A stretch of 64,000 nucleotides of DNA. It comes from Gammaproteobacteria bacterium. GTDB lineage: Bacteria > Pseudomonadota > Gammaproteobacteria > Arenicellales > JAANXG01. Below the pieces are notes generated by a model. That model ran no database searches. It was not told the origin of the DNA and worked only from the letters and a program-made list of their open reading frames with translations. Both the position numbers and the translations under genes were made by a program. Below are positions 15,701 through 25,722 of this stretch, piece after piece. How positions within the stretch are numbered: the first letter of the stretch is position 1; each line of letters opens with the position of its first letter. The DNA is taken from the NCBI GenBank assembly GCA_024638505.1, contig JAHEKE010000014.1:5122-69121 (forward strand), written 5' to 3'.

Positions 15701-17701
15701 TCAAACCTCGGCCATAAGGCGCGTCTTACCTAGAAAAAATCTCAAGATAGTCTGTTTCTTTGTCAAGATCTCGGCTCGACCTTCCATACCGGACTGAATC
15801 AGGCACTTTCTACCCGAGAGCTGCAGTGTAAAGCTGTCGGGCTGCACCGTGACCTCGTAGCCGGTCCAGGCACTCTGATTAAATGGAGAAGCCGCATCAA
15901 CCTTTACTGGAGCAACGGCATCCGGCGATATCGCTGTAACTGCGCCCTGCAGTGTGCCGTAATCAGAATAAGGACAGGCGGAAAGCCGGACATGTACCGT
16001 TTGACCAATCTCTACTTTTCCAATATCGCGTAACGCAACCAGGGTCTTGACCTCCATCAGGTTATCGCGCGGTGAAATGCGAGCAACTAATTCACCAGCG
16101 CTCACTACCTGCCCTGGGTTGCGTAGCATCAGCATCTGTATGACGCCAGATACCGGTGCTTTGATGGACGACAGTTCGATTTCAGTATCGAGCTGTTCAA
16201 GTTCCACTCTGTTGGCGTCTAATTTAGACTGTATTTCAACCTGCTTCTGCAAGAGAATCTCGCGCTCCTTGGAGAATTTTGCCAGCATGGCTTCGCGCCG
16301 GGCTTTGACCTGCAAAATGGCATCACCGGCAATCTCGATCTCAGCCTCGCTGGGATCGAGGGTACTGCGCGCTTGCGCTAGACGCGCCTCTGCTGAGCGA
16401 AGGTTTGACTCTCGTTTCTTCAGCTCAAGGTCCGATACCGCACCCTGTGGGGCCAGGGCGGCATACCGCTCGTATTCCTCGCGCGCAAAATCGAGATACG
16501 CTAATGCCTCCTTAACTTCTGCCTTGGCCTTTTCTGTTTTTTCCTGGTGCTGGCGATGCGTCAGGTTGAGCCCCGACTCGGCCGCAGACAGATCACGCGA
16601 CAAGAGATCTTTTTCAGCCTCGATCTGACGGTCCAGGGCTTGCATCTGCGCGCTGAGCTGCTCCAGCTGCTCGATACCGCTCGTAATTGCGCCCCTAACC
16701 TGCGCTTGCTTGGCCTTAAGGCGAGAATCATCGATGCGAGCGATGATGCTTCCCTGATCAACTTGTTCGTTCTGCTTCACTTGAATACTTTGAACTGTGC
16801 CATCACTTGTCGCCTCCACCACTCTAAGCTCTCCCACCGGTCTGACTGTGGCGTGGGCATCGACGGTTACGCGATAGTCGAGCATGGCAGCTAGCAAAAA
16901 CGTTCCAACAAAAACAAAAAACAGCGCCAGGCCTCCTATTCTAGCCCACCCTGTCCGCGTGGGGAGAAACTCATCCGGTGTCGCCGCATGCAGCAGCAGC
17001 GGATCCTGTGCCGTTGATTTACTGTTATGGACGAAACTAGCGCCTAACTCACCACGGCGTCCAGTTGACGGCACTGGTGCTCCCGCAATCGGAAGCTGTA
17101 TCCATTTGACAACGGGCTTATCTTTTAAAGCAGCAGGTGACATACGTCGATCTTTAACCTGATCCGTTTGGAAATGGCTGCGATCAGGGCAGAGGATCTG
17201 CAGCGCCTGCATATCCGTGCCTCGGTTCTGTCTGTCGCGCAATGTTTTTTCGTTAGCATTATCTGCGCCGGCTATCCGGTCCAATACATCGATCCCATCT
17301 ATGATTTTTCCAAAAGCGCAATAGTGCCAGCCTTGATCACGTTTGTTAAAGGCATCAAGCTCAGGGTTGTCTTTTACATTGATGAAAAGGATCGGGTACG
17401 CGTAAGAGACGTCCGGCGAGCGTGACATAGCTATGGTACCGCGGGTATTGGATAGCGCCCGCTCGGCTTCCTTACGAATGCGTGCACAGGTGGGTTTTTT
17501 GATCAATCCTGACTCGAGTTCACTGCCCTGGATAGCGAAGTGATCGGTTACCCGCCGGATGGGATTATTATCATAGATCCTGTTCCAGGCGTATCTCAAA
17601 AAATGCTTCACCACCATTGGGGCTTGTTCGGGATACAACTCCACAGTGAAGCTGCCGTGGGATGTAACGATGCGGATATTCAACGTGAGCGAATGGCTCA
17701 T
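15701..17701 (-). CDS. Cyclophilin-type PPIase fused to HlyD-family adaptor
   Basis: 666 residues in one uninterrupted frame. Residues 1-172 are a cyclophilin-like domain: IRRVTDHFAIQG (compare FHRVIxxFMIQGG), GTIAMSRS, ILFINVKDNPELD and FGKIIDGIDVLDRI. A proline-rich linker leads to one membrane helix (about 254-274, GGLALFFVFVGTFLLAAML). Then comes a periplasmic adaptor with a biotinyl-lipoyl-like part (about 290-330 and 500-545) and a long coiled coil between. It overlaps the ABC gene by 4 bp (ATGA). The PPIase domain would sit in the cytoplasm, next to the substrate-entry side, and may help hold or isomerise the peptide (inference). Separate PPIase and HlyD genes are the usual arrangement. 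Confidence 0.85.
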   Translation of the reverse strand: MSHSLTLNIRIVTSHGSFTVELYPEQAPMVVKHFLRYAWNRIYDNNPIRRVTDHFAIQGSELESGLIKKPTCARIRKEAERALSNTRGTIAMSRSPDVSYAYPILFINVKDNPELDAFNKRDQGWHYCAFGKIIDGIDVLDRIAGADNANEKTLRDRQNRGTDMQALQILCPDRSHFQTDQVKDRRMSPAALKDKPVVKWIQLPIAGAPVPSTGRRGELGASFVHNSKSTAQDPLLLHAATPDEFLPTRTGWARIGGLALFFVFVGTFLLAAMLDYRVTVDAHATVRPVGELRVVEATSDGTVQSIQVKQNEQVDQGSIIARIDDSRLKAKQAQVRGAITSGIEQLEQLSAQMQALDRQIEAEKDLLSRDLSAAESGLNLTHRQHQEKTEKAKAEVKEALAYLDFAREEYERYAALAPQGAVSDLELKKRESNLRSAEARLAQARSTLDPSEAEIEIAGDAILQVKARREAMLAKFSKEREILLQKQVEIQSKLDANRVELEQLDTEIELSSIKAPVSGVIQMLMLRNPGQVVSAGELVARISPRDNLMEVKTLVALRDIGKVEIGQTVHVRLSACPYSDYGTLQGAVTAISPDAVAPVKVDAASPFNQSAWTGYEVTVQPDSFTLQLSGRKCLIQSGMEGRAEILTKKQTILRFFLGKTRLMAEV

Positions 17702-19866
17702 TTGGCGCTCGCGACTATTTGGGCTAGTTTGGGGTCCTCGCTCGACTGAAAATGTTTATGGATCAGGTCTTTCACTGGTGCTGTATGCTTTATCCGACCC
17801 TTATCCAGAATCACCCCCCAATCAGCGCGTGCAATCACCTGCAGCCGATGGCTGATGAGAATCGTCGTCTTATCCGAGCGTAACGAAATTAGATTGTTTA
17901 ATACTTTTTTTTCTGATCGTATATCAAGGGAGTCAGTCGCCTCATCAAGAATGAGCACTGGCGGATTCGAAATCAAACCACGAGCAAGCGCTAATCTCTG
18001 GCGCTGTCCACCGGATAGGTTGGACCCAAATTCGCCTAACACGGTCTGGTATTTATCGGGTAATTCCGCTATGAATTGATCCGCCCCCGTCACCTCACAG
18101 GCTCTGATGATTTCATCAAAATGAACATCAGGGTGAGCGAAACGAAAATTCTCCAGAATCGATCGGCTCCAGAACTGAGGATCTTGCGGAACCAGGACAA
18201 CCTGTTGGCGCAAGCAGTCCAGAGGAATGTCGCGTTGATTGTATATGCCGTAGCGGATGTTTCCTGAATCCAGTTGATATAGGCCGGCAAGAAGTTTGGC
18301 CAGAGTTGTTTTACCGCATCCGGAAGGTCCAATCAGGGCTGTTACTTTCCCTCCGGCAAATGTATGGTCAAAGTCATGAATCAAATCCGTGCGCCCAACG
18401 TGGTGAAATCGCACTTGCACGCATTTGATAGGGGCTTGCGGGGATATTTCCGCCCATGGTTTACTGGAATCGTCTTTACCCTCAGACGGGGCGTCGAGTA
18501 CGGCTGCCAAACGTTCCATAACCACTTTCGCTCCAACAAAATCGTCAGTCAACTGAACCAGGCCGCCCATGAATCCAAGAAAATTGAGGCTCATTCCGTA
18601 AAAAGCGAGAAGCTGCCCGATACTGAGCGTTCCGTCCATTACCAACCGACCGCCGAGCCAGAGAATACCCAGCGCGGTAAAACTGGCAATCAAACCGCTG
18701 AACGTATCGCGGTATAGAGCGAGTTTCATTAGGCTCCATCTGAGATTGGTGATGCGTCCAAAATTTTTCTGATATTCTTCCCACGCCTGAGGGGTGGCGT
18801 TTCCGCTCTTCAACACTAAAGCACCACGAAAAGTCTCGACTAAAAAACCCTGATTCTCAGTTCCTTCCACAATAAGGGTTCGCAGTTTCTGCCGCATGTG
18901 TGGCAAAAATGTGATGTTGAAAGCGATCACTACCGCAAAGGCAGCGAGTGCTGCGATGGTCAGCTGCCACGAATAAAAAAACATGACAATCAGGGACACT
19001 AGGGCGACAAAGGTACGGCTGGGCAGCCCGAAGATCGCGTCAGCAATCAAACTGTTGATACGACTGATGTCCTGCAGTCGACTGACCACCTCACCGCTGC
19101 GGTGTCGGTCAAAATACGACATAGGTAATCGCAACAGCTTAGAGCCAAAGTCAAGAATCAGCTCAAGCTGGAGGCGCTGTCCAAAGTGTCCGATCAGAAT
19201 AGACTGTACAAACTTCATTGCTGCTTGAAACAGATTGAGCGCCAGCACGGCAACGACTACAGTGAGCAGAAGATCGGCATCACGCCGGACCAACACGTCA
19301 TCTGTTAGGACCTGCGTCGTTAAGGGGAAGGCAAGTGCCAGCAGGCCGATCACCATGTTAAGCGCGGTAACTTCGGATAATAACGCGCCGTTCGGCCAAC
19401 ACTTCTTGAGGAAGTAACCGAGGCCACGGATGTCCTCATCATCCTGTTCGGCGAATCGAGTCCCGTCCGGTTCCAGCAGCAGCATGACTCGATCCCCCCA
19501 TGCTGCCAGCAGCTCCTGCCGCGTTAACTTGCGGATGCCAACGGCTGGATCGGCAACAATGATCTTGGAACGCTTGTAACCATAAAGCACTGCCCAATGG
19601 TTGCCTTTCCAATGAATGATAGCGGGAAGTGGTGCGTGCTCGATTTGATTTACAAGCGCTTCACTTGCCTTCACCTGCCGGGCTTTGAAACCGAGAACCT
19701 CAGCGCCCCTTCGTAAACCCAACAACGTTGTTCCGTACGAAGTCGTACCAACTGCCGCGCGAACCTTGCTAATGCCGATTTTACGCCCGTAGTGTTTGGC
19801 AACAGTCGCCAAACAAGCAGCACCACAATCTTCTGCGCTGTGCTGAAGAACAGCTGCGAAGCTCAT
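17698..19866 (-). CDS. Peptidase-containing ABC exporter (C39 type)
   Basis: 722 residues in three parts. An N-terminal C39 peptidase has its nucleophile at Cys14 in QHSAEDCGAACL, His90 in GNHWAVLYG and Asp106 in VADP. A six-helix transmembrane domain (about 160-430) follows. The ATPase has Walker A GPSGCGKTT, signature LSGGQRQRLALARG and Walker B VLILDEATDSLD. It cleaves double-glycine leaders and exports the mature peptide with an HlyD adaptor and an outer-membrane TolC-type channel (not in this window). First gene of a two-gene operon. The double-glycine peptide at 15365 is its obvious candidate substrate. Confidence 0.93.
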   Translation of the reverse strand: MSFAAVLQHSAEDCGAACLATVAKHYGRKIGISKVRAAVGTTSYGTTLLGLRRGAEVLGFKARQVKASEALVNQIEHAPLPAIIHWKGNHWAVLYGYKRSKIIVADPAVGIRKLTRQELLAAWGDRVMLLLEPDGTRFAEQDDEDIRGLGYFLKKCWPNGALLSEVTALNMVIGLLALAFPLTTQVLTDDVLVRRDADLLLTVVVAVLALNLFQAAMKFVQSILIGHFGQRLQLELILDFGSKLLRLPMSYFDRHRSGEVVSRLQDISRINSLIADAIFGLPSRTFVALVSLIVMFFYSWQLTIAALAAFAVVIAFNITFLPHMRQKLRTLIVEGTENQGFLVETFRGALVLKSGNATPQAWEEYQKNFGRITNLRWSLMKLALYRDTFSGLIASFTALGILWLGGRLVMDGTLSIGQLLAFYGMSLNFLGFMGGLVQLTDDFVGAKVVMERLAAVLDAPSEGKDDSSKPWAEISPQAPIKCVQVRFHHVGRTDLIHDFDHTFAGGKVTALIGPSGCGKTTLAKLLAGLYQLDSGNIRYGIYNQRDIPLDCLRQQVVLVPQDPQFWSRSILENFRFAHPDVHFDEIIRACEVTGADQFIAELPDKYQTVLGEFGSNLSGGQRQRLALARGLISNPPVLILDEATDSLDIRSEKKVLNNLISLRSDKTTILISHRLQVIARADWGVILDKGRIKHTAPVKDLIHKHFQSSEDPKLAQIVASAK

Positions 19867-20167
19867 AACCTATAGGTCTGCGGTAGATTCTTGACTAAAC
19901 TCGGTCTCAACCTTAGACCTTTAGATATAGCTGTTAGCGACAGCTTGATACCAGAGAGAGAGGGTTTTGCTATAAGGCCTGTTTCTTTTTCCATCCCTCA
20001 TAACGGATAGTCAAAAACGCTGAGTGCGCAACTTGAGCCGATAAAAAGGGGAAGGCATGGGATAAAAAGTCATTGTCAACGGTTAGGTAGTACAATGAAT
20101 TCATCCTCTCACCCTACCAGTGTAGGGTTGTTATCGAAATAAGCACCCACAGATCGCAGTGAAACCT
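19867..20167 (+). other. Intergenic between pilin and exporter operons
   Basis: 300 bp. It must contain the exporter promoter (reading left). A small inverted repeat ACCCTA/TAGGGT near 20109-20128 lies just past the end of pilE and could help termination, but it lacks a T-run. Confidence 0.3.
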
Positions 20168-20563
20168 CTACCAGCAGTCAACTGGCGTCCGGCTTCCAGT
20201 AGAAGTTAAGCTCATAGCCGCACAATCCGTATCCTGATTTTGCGGCGCCTGCGCGGTAGCGGTGAGGGTGAAAGAAGTGGTTGTTGTTGCTGGTATGGTG
20301 ATGACGTAATAGCCGTTTTCCGTGGTGGCATTTCTTCCCAATGCTGCCGTTGTAGTGGCGTAGGTTTTGTTATCAAGAAAAAATTGCTCCTGGCGCGAAG
20401 CAAAGTCACTCAGCGCCTCACGGGCTTCGGACCGCCGGCTGCGCTGCAAGACTTCCTCGTACGAGGGTATGGCAATTGCCGCTAGCACGGCCAGGAGTGC
20501 CAATACAACCATCAGCTCAAGCAAGGTAATTCCTGCTTGCCGGGGTTTCATATTTCTCATCAT
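20168..20563 (-). CDS. pilE: Type IV major-pilin-like protein PilE
   Basis: 131 residues with a prepilin leader cut after Gly in RQAG, then ITLLELMVVLALLAVLAAIA with the conserved Glu at position 5 of the mature protein. The rest is a short pilin headpiece with a terminal cysteine pair (DTDCAAM and VDCW). It overlaps the pilY1 stop by 4 bp and is the last gene of the fimT-pilE operon. In Pseudomonas-type clusters this place is held by the minor pilin PilE, which caps the pilus with PilV, W, X and Y1. ATG at residue 5 is an alternative start. Confidence 0.9.
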   Translation of the reverse strand: MMRNMKPRQAGITLLELMVVLALLAVLAAIAIPSYEEVLQRSRRSEAREALSDFASRQEQFFLDNKTYATTTAALGRNATTENGYYVITIPATTTTSFTLTATAQAPQNQDTDCAAMSLTSTGSRTPVDCW

Positions 20564-23500
20564 TTCAAGTTTCTTTCATACCAAAACGTTGGTGCATTAG
20601 CCGCCCCAGGAACCGGTAACGGCGATAAGTCAGGACGCAACAAAAGATTCGGCGACAGCGCCACTGACGCTGGCGGAATACCAGGGTTAGCCAGCTGATC
20701 AAAACGGTCATACTGCACGCCGTTAACATTGTTGCTTAAGTCAAAATCAAACACCGCTGTAGCATCAAATAGCGATACCGCGTAAATCAGGCCGGAGCCC
20801 TCTTTCGGGGCGCACGTATCCAGATTCGCTCCCGGTGGTAGATAGCTGTTAAAGAAAACCGTGCGATTGATGATTAGCGGGCGAGATAAACCTTTCTCTC
20901 CACAGGCATTTGACTGAGACAAATCTTCACAGTTATTGAGCCTGATTTTCCAGCCCTTGTCGAGTTTAGGAAGGTTACCGCTGACCAGATCTGTACAGTC
21001 AGTATTATCACCGTCCTGTAGACAGTTGTCAGTCAGGTCCTGTAAATCGTCATGCGAGATCGCGGCACTCGGCGGTGCGCCACTCACAATATTTTTATCT
21101 TTGTACATATAAGCCCAGTTCTCCACCGCAGTGGCCAGCGGATGGACACGATCGCCGGAAATAAGAACCACCGCGTCAAACGGGTCACCGGTTTCCGCCT
21201 GCGAAGAATCGGGCTCTATTGCCCTAGCTACATCAGCGCGCGCAAAGAAACGCCGATCATTGGTATTGTCTGCGGCGAAATGTCGGCCCACCTCTAAGAC
21301 TTTCGTTAAGGTCCAACCCGACCGCAGTCCGGGCACCACGTCACCACGCCAGAGATTTCCGCCCGTGTCGGGCACATAAAAACGGTCAGTAATCCCGTCT
21401 CCATCGCTGTCGAATAAGGTGATGCTGGCTGGAACGCTGTCTTTCAGTGCACTGACTTCATAGGCTAATGCAGATGCATCCCACCCGTCTCCATTATCGG
21501 AGGCATTGGAAGGGCCTACTGCCTTCCAGATCAAAGACCCGTCTCTGGCGTCGATGATGAAAACTGCGTTGCCTTCGAAATCATCTTCCCCCAGGATCTC
21601 GGTATTCCCGTTCGCGTTCAAAACGCGACTGTCTTTACCCAGGTCACCGTAACGATCACTGTCATCATCACCGTTGTATCCGCCGCCGATGAATAAGGCA
21701 GGCGCTATCTCAATCTGACTCGAGGCATTGATAAAAGATATCAGTTCGGCCCGCGGCAGCGACCAAGTTTGCGCCAGCTCTGTAAAGCCTGGATCTGCAC
21801 TGCTCAGCGTCCACAATATCTGGGGGTTATCCGGATCGGTTACGTCCAGCGCATAGCAGCCCTTGCCACCACGACGCATGCATACATAGATATAGACTTT
21901 GTCGTTGTCAGCGGATTCGATGGTGCCATCGAAATCATTATCGAAAACAAGGGCGGTAGCAGTACCATCTAACCCATAAGGGTGCGACGACAAGGCCGGG
22001 CCGCTGCCCGATGGAATCCCCGGATTGTGCAGACCGAAACTGTCCTCCATGAACCGTTTTTGCAGCGGCATGAACTCCCTTGGTAAGAACGCCCAGGTTT
22101 CTACGCCTACGTGAGTACCGTCTGGATCCGTGTCTCTATACATGTGCAGCGCACCGTCATTACCAGCGCTGATTATTCGAATGTCCGGCGCGCCCTGATT
22201 AAAGCTGCCGCGCTCACCGTAGTTAAGAAGTAAAGGTTGCGAATGAATCGGGTCGCTGATCCACCAGGCGCGGCCGTCGGGATTGCTGTAGCTCCCGGTG
22301 TCGAATGGAACGTCATAGCCCCGCGCGAACTTGATCATGTTGAGAACTTTATCCTCCGCCTCGGTTTTCTTGCTGGCATCCGACTCACCGGTATAGGTGC
22401 ATCCCGAGCATCCGATCACGGTTTCATACAGATCCTGACTGTTTTCAAGCAGGTTAACCGCGGTGGCGTTGTCCGCGTCCAAGGCCATGAGCGCCGCAGG
22501 AGTACCATTGGTGAAAGTATCAGGCTGCGTGTAAAGCTTTCGCCAGCCAGAATTGATGAATCCGGGGTCGGCGTCAGGTAGAAACCCAATCACTTTTTGC
22601 CCCACCCCGCCGCGGGCGACTTCCCGGCCATCAGTGCCAACATCATAGTTGGGATCGCCGCCTGTTGGGGGGTCGGGCAGATTGGCGGCATCCGTCCAGA
22701 AAGTCAGGGTTTCCTTTTTTATGCGGCCATCGAGCGGGTTGATTGCGTCCGCTTCGTTGACGTCAACCACTTTAATTTGCTCTTCGGTGACGGGATCGCC
22801 GTTGCCATCCAGTACCGGGTTACCATTGGCATCGACCACGGGAACATTGATCGTTTTGATCTTAAGCTTCTTAACGTTGCCTACCCAGAAAGGACCCTGC
22901 TGCTCATTCGGTTCGAACAGCGCAATGTACAAGTCTTCCCGGGTTTGCGCCCGGTTGAGCGTGTTCGCGGCTACCGCGGTAGTCACAAAGGTAGTGCTGA
23001 CGCCTAAAATTTCCTGAAGTATCTTGCGCAGAGTGTCGACCAGCTCCTGCGGGTCATCGCTGAACGACAGGGCCGTGCTGGTGCCGCCGGCACGAGCGTA
23101 ACCGTTGGTCGTTGTGTTGATTTTGCTCGGATCGACCAGAAAGTAAGAGGTGACGTTGACGTTGGTGGGCAAATCCACAGCTGGGTTGAACGTGCCGTCC
23201 GCTAGATCAACATCGTTGAGATACTCGATGACCGACGTGAAGTCGGTGTCGGCATTGGTGCCGAATCCCCCATTTGGCTTGGTCTCCGTAATAGCATCAT
23301 CGGAATGCGAGTCCTGCTGGGAAACCTGGTGCATCACATTTAGGGCGAACACCTTGGTACATTCAGCGGCATTCACCAGGGGGCTGACGTAATTATCAGC
23401 ATTCTCCACCGCGGTGTCCCAGCCCATGATGCCGGGTGGGGAGTATGAGCTGCCACCCGAGGTCACGTCCAGCGGATCATTGACGTTGTAAGTCGAATTG

Positions 23501-24108
23501 GTGCCCAGATCCCACCAGCCGTTGTGACCGTTATAGATGCCTTGACCGGTGAGATAGCGGAAAAACTCGAAGTACAGTTCGGCGCCCTGATAATGATGCG
23601 AATCGTTCCCCTGTGGCGCAGGTACGGCGCCAAGCTTATCGAAGAACAGGTCACGCTGGGTAGCATCATCCACATCCTTCAAGCCCAAAAGAATATAGCC
23701 GCCGTTACTGCACTGATTTACTGGATTGTGTCCGGTGCACATCGACCCTTGAGATTTGTTATTGTGATTGAAAGCGATGCCAAACTTAAGGCCGGTGGGG
23801 CCATCGGCCGTCAGTTCGTCGACAACCAGACGAAGGGCGGCGACGAAGGCTTCGTAACGCCTTACCAGATTGCAGGTACCATCGCTGCACTGCAGATAGC
23901 TGCCAAAAAAGTCATTAATATCCTGACAGTCGCCGTTACACAAAGGGCTCCACAGATTAGGCCGCCAGTCAACCATCAACATCACCATTGCCTCGCGGTT
24001 GAAGGCATTAGGCGGGCTGTAAAATATATCGATGTCGTCTGCCCAGGCCGACCCTGCCAATACGGCCGACAATAAAACGCTTACAATAATTTGACGAAGG
24101 TGCATCAT
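20560..24108 (-). CDS. pilY1: Type IV pilus tip protein PilY1
   Basis: About 1182 residues from ATG 24106-24108, which has GGGAGAG upstream. A signal peptide ends at AWADD. The N-terminal half is a divergent, Cys-rich adhesin-like region. The C-terminal half is the PilY1 beta-propeller (PQILWTLSSADPGF, FIIDARDGSLIWKAVG) with calcium-loop sequences DNDFDGTIESADND (near residue 725) and DSDGDGITD (near 900). PilY1 sits at the pilus tip, primes assembly with the minor pilins and mediates adhesion or mechanosensing; its calcium loop controls retraction in Pseudomonas. Confidence 0.93.
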   Translation of the reverse strand: MMHLRQIIVSVLLSAVLAGSAWADDIDIFYSPPNAFNREAMVMLMVDWRPNLWSPLCNGDCQDINDFFGSYLQCSDGTCNLVRRYEAFVAALRLVVDELTADGPTGLKFGIAFNHNNKSQGSMCTGHNPVNQCSNGGYILLGLKDVDDATQRDLFFDKLGAVPAPQGNDSHHYQGAELYFEFFRYLTGQGIYNGHNGWWDLGTNSTYNVNDPLDVTSGGSSYSPPGIMGWDTAVENADNYVSPLVNAAECTKVFALNVMHQVSQQDSHSDDAITETKPNGGFGTNADTDFTSVIEYLNDVDLADGTFNPAVDLPTNVNVTSYFLVDPSKINTTTNGYARAGGTSTALSFSDDPQELVDTLRKILQEILGVSTTFVTTAVAANTLNRAQTREDLYIALFEPNEQQGPFWVGNVKKLKIKTINVPVVDANGNPVLDGNGDPVTEEQIKVVDVNEADAINPLDGRIKKETLTFWTDAANLPDPPTGGDPNYDVGTDGREVARGGVGQKVIGFLPDADPGFINSGWRKLYTQPDTFTNGTPAALMALDADNATAVNLLENSQDLYETVIGCSGCTYTGESDASKKTEAEDKVLNMIKFARGYDVPFDTGSYSNPDGRAWWISDPIHSQPLLLNYGERGSFNQGAPDIRIISAGNDGALHMYRDTDPDGTHVGVETWAFLPREFMPLQKRFMEDSFGLHNPGIPSGSGPALSSHPYGLDGTATALVFDNDFDGTIESADNDKVYIYVCMRRGGKGCYALDVTDPDNPQILWTLSSADPGFTELAQTWSLPRAELISFINASSQIEIAPALFIGGGYNGDDDSDRYGDLGKDSRVLNANGNTEILGEDDFEGNAVFIIDARDGSLIWKAVGPSNASDNGDGWDASALAYEVSALKDSVPASITLFDSDGDGITDRFYVPDTGGNLWRGDVVPGLRSGWTLTKVLEVGRHFAADNTNDRRFFARADVARAIEPDSSQAETGDPFDAVVLISGDRVHPLATAVENWAYMYKDKNIVSGAPPSAAISHDDLQDLTDNCLQDGDNTDCTDLVSGNLPKLDKGWKIRLNNCEDLSQSNACGEKGLSRPLIINRTVFFNSYLPPGANLDTCAPKEGSGLIYAVSLFDATAVFDFDLSNNVNGVQYDRFDQLANPGIPPASVALSPNLLLRPDLSPLPVPGAANAPTFWYERNLK

Positions 24109-24124
24109 GACTGACTCTCTCCCG

Positions 24125-24664
24125 CTATGGGACAACCACGCTATCTTTGATCACAGTTTCCTCACCCGGTGTCGGTACCAGGACCATGAATCCTTGAACG
24201 ATCTCCGACCTCCCTCCTCGACTCGCCACATTGGTGTATCGGCTGTCCGTAGAGAAATGCGCCACCTGAAAAATATCGCAGCTGGTCGCGAACATTCGGG
24301 GAGGGCAGGCAAACTCAGGATTCAGCCGTTCAATCTTGGCCCAGTGTTTACTGTTATCGAAGCCTGTAGGAAAAGATAGATTGGTTTGATTACAAGTTTC
24401 TCCCGACCTGGTGGCGGTGCAGTTGGTATCACCCACACTGCCGCTAACCGTAAAATTTGATTCATCTGCTATCAGACTCTCCACGCCCGACTGGGCTCTT
24501 TGAAACGCCGCTGTACGGGCCTCTTCGTTTCCCGACATGACGATCTCCAACAACCCTGTGTGCATCGAAGACAGGCTGACCAGGGTGACACCAACCAAAA
24601 GAATCAGCGAAATAACCAGTACGGCGCCGTTTTGTTTCACACTATTCGACGACAATATCTTCAT
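24125..24664 (-). CDS. pilX: Minor pilin assembly protein PilX
   Basis: 179 residues. The N-terminus, QNGAVLVISLILLVGVTLVS, is the PilX_N helix, where the usual Gly-Phe is replaced by NGAVL, followed by a small periplasmic domain with a few cysteines. It overlaps pilW by 4 bp (24661-24664) and ends 16 bp before pilY1. PilX belongs to the priming complex that starts pilus assembly and positions PilY1. Confidence 0.9.
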   Translation of the reverse strand: MKILSSNSVKQNGAVLVISLILLVGVTLVSLSSMHTGLLEIVMSGNEEARTAAFQRAQSGVESLIADESNFTVSGSVGDTNCTATRSGETCNQTNLSFPTGFDNSKHWAKIERLNPEFACPPRMFATSCDIFQVAHFSTDSRYTNVASRGGRSEIVQGFMVLVPTPGEETVIKDSVVVP

Positions 24665-25719
24665 GACGCGATCCGATTGAAGTGAACTCGGTTTCTCAGC
24701 TGTACCGTGGTGGTGAACACGCGACGATAAAAATTATCTGGGCTGCCGCTGAAATCCTTGGTTACATCACCCAGCTGGTAGGATTTTGCATTGGTATAAA
24801 GCTGGTCAGCCTCAAGGCTGCGCGCCAGCACGTAAACTTTCGCGGTGACCGCTGCACGCTCCTCCACCACCGTGGGCGAGGAGGTGTAATAGTCGGGTAT
24901 GCCGTCGGTACCAGCGTCGACCCCGAACATCACATGCACGTGTTCTATCCCCTGTGCAACTCCGCCTACTTCGATATCCATTGCGTTGCCGCTCAAAGTC
25001 TTACGATAGAGCGTCGGAATGGCGTCGCCATCCGCAAGAAAATAGTCCTGGATGTAATAAAGATGGATCAGGTACTGCCAATCTTCTGTATTAAGCGGAA
25101 CGGCAGCCGAGCTGTCGTATTGCATGATCATGCCTGCATCTCCATTGGTACGCAGATAGATCTTTCCGTCGTCGTTACTGTCGGCGCGAGCCGCGTCTAA
25201 TGGCAGGCCGTGCAATCGTTTGATGACTAGTATGTCAGTGTCGGGGAAAAACTCGTCTTCGTCGATACAGTCGAAACTCGTCTCCGCATTAGCGGCCGTT
25301 GACTCGGTAACGATTTCGACAAACCGATCGATGTCGTAAGCCCAGTTTGCTGGCGCGGTCGCGCTAGTGCCAGGACCGCAGTCATCCCCGCTTGCCATTT
25401 CGAGGATGCTGTTTGCGAAGAAACCCGCGCACTTGGAAGGATCGCTGATGTCAGGGCTGGTTGTACAATTTCGAGTTTGCGCGTTGATTGAGGAGGTATC
25501 CATTAGCGGGCCCCAGAATCCGATCATGGAGAGATCCTGGGCTATGATGTGCATCGCATACCGTGCGTTCTCCTGCATTCGACCGACGCGCTGATCCTGT
25601 GCGAAATTGCGGTTAGCGTTGACGAACACCGCCGCTACCACGCCGATAATCAACAGACTGATTACCAGACCGATCATCAGCTCGATAAGAGACATTCCCC
25701 GTTGTGCACTCTGCTTCAT
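24661..25719 (-). CDS. pilW: Minor pilin PilW
   Basis: 352 residues. Prepilin leader MKQSAQRG, then MSLIELMIGLVISLLIIGVV, with a large periplasmic domain as usual for PilW (NARYAMHIIAQDLSMIGFWG). Third gene of the operon, 3 bp after pilV and overlapping pilX. It is part of the minor pilin tip complex with PilV, PilX and PilE. Confidence 0.92.
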   Translation of the reverse strand: MKQSAQRGMSLIELMIGLVISLLIIGVVAAVFVNANRNFAQDQRVGRMQENARYAMHIIAQDLSMIGFWGPLMDTSSINAQTRNCTTSPDISDPSKCAGFFANSILEMASGDDCGPGTSATAPANWAYDIDRFVEIVTESTAANAETSFDCIDEDEFFPDTDILVIKRLHGLPLDAARADSNDDGKIYLRTNGDAGMIMQYDSSAAVPLNTEDWQYLIHLYYIQDYFLADGDAIPTLYRKTLSGNAMDIEVGGVAQGIEHVHVMFGVDAGTDGIPDYYTSSPTVVEERAAVTAKVYVLARSLEADQLYTNAKSYQLGDVTKDFSGSPDNFYRRVFTTTVQLRNRVHFNRIAS

Positions 25720-25722
25720 ACG

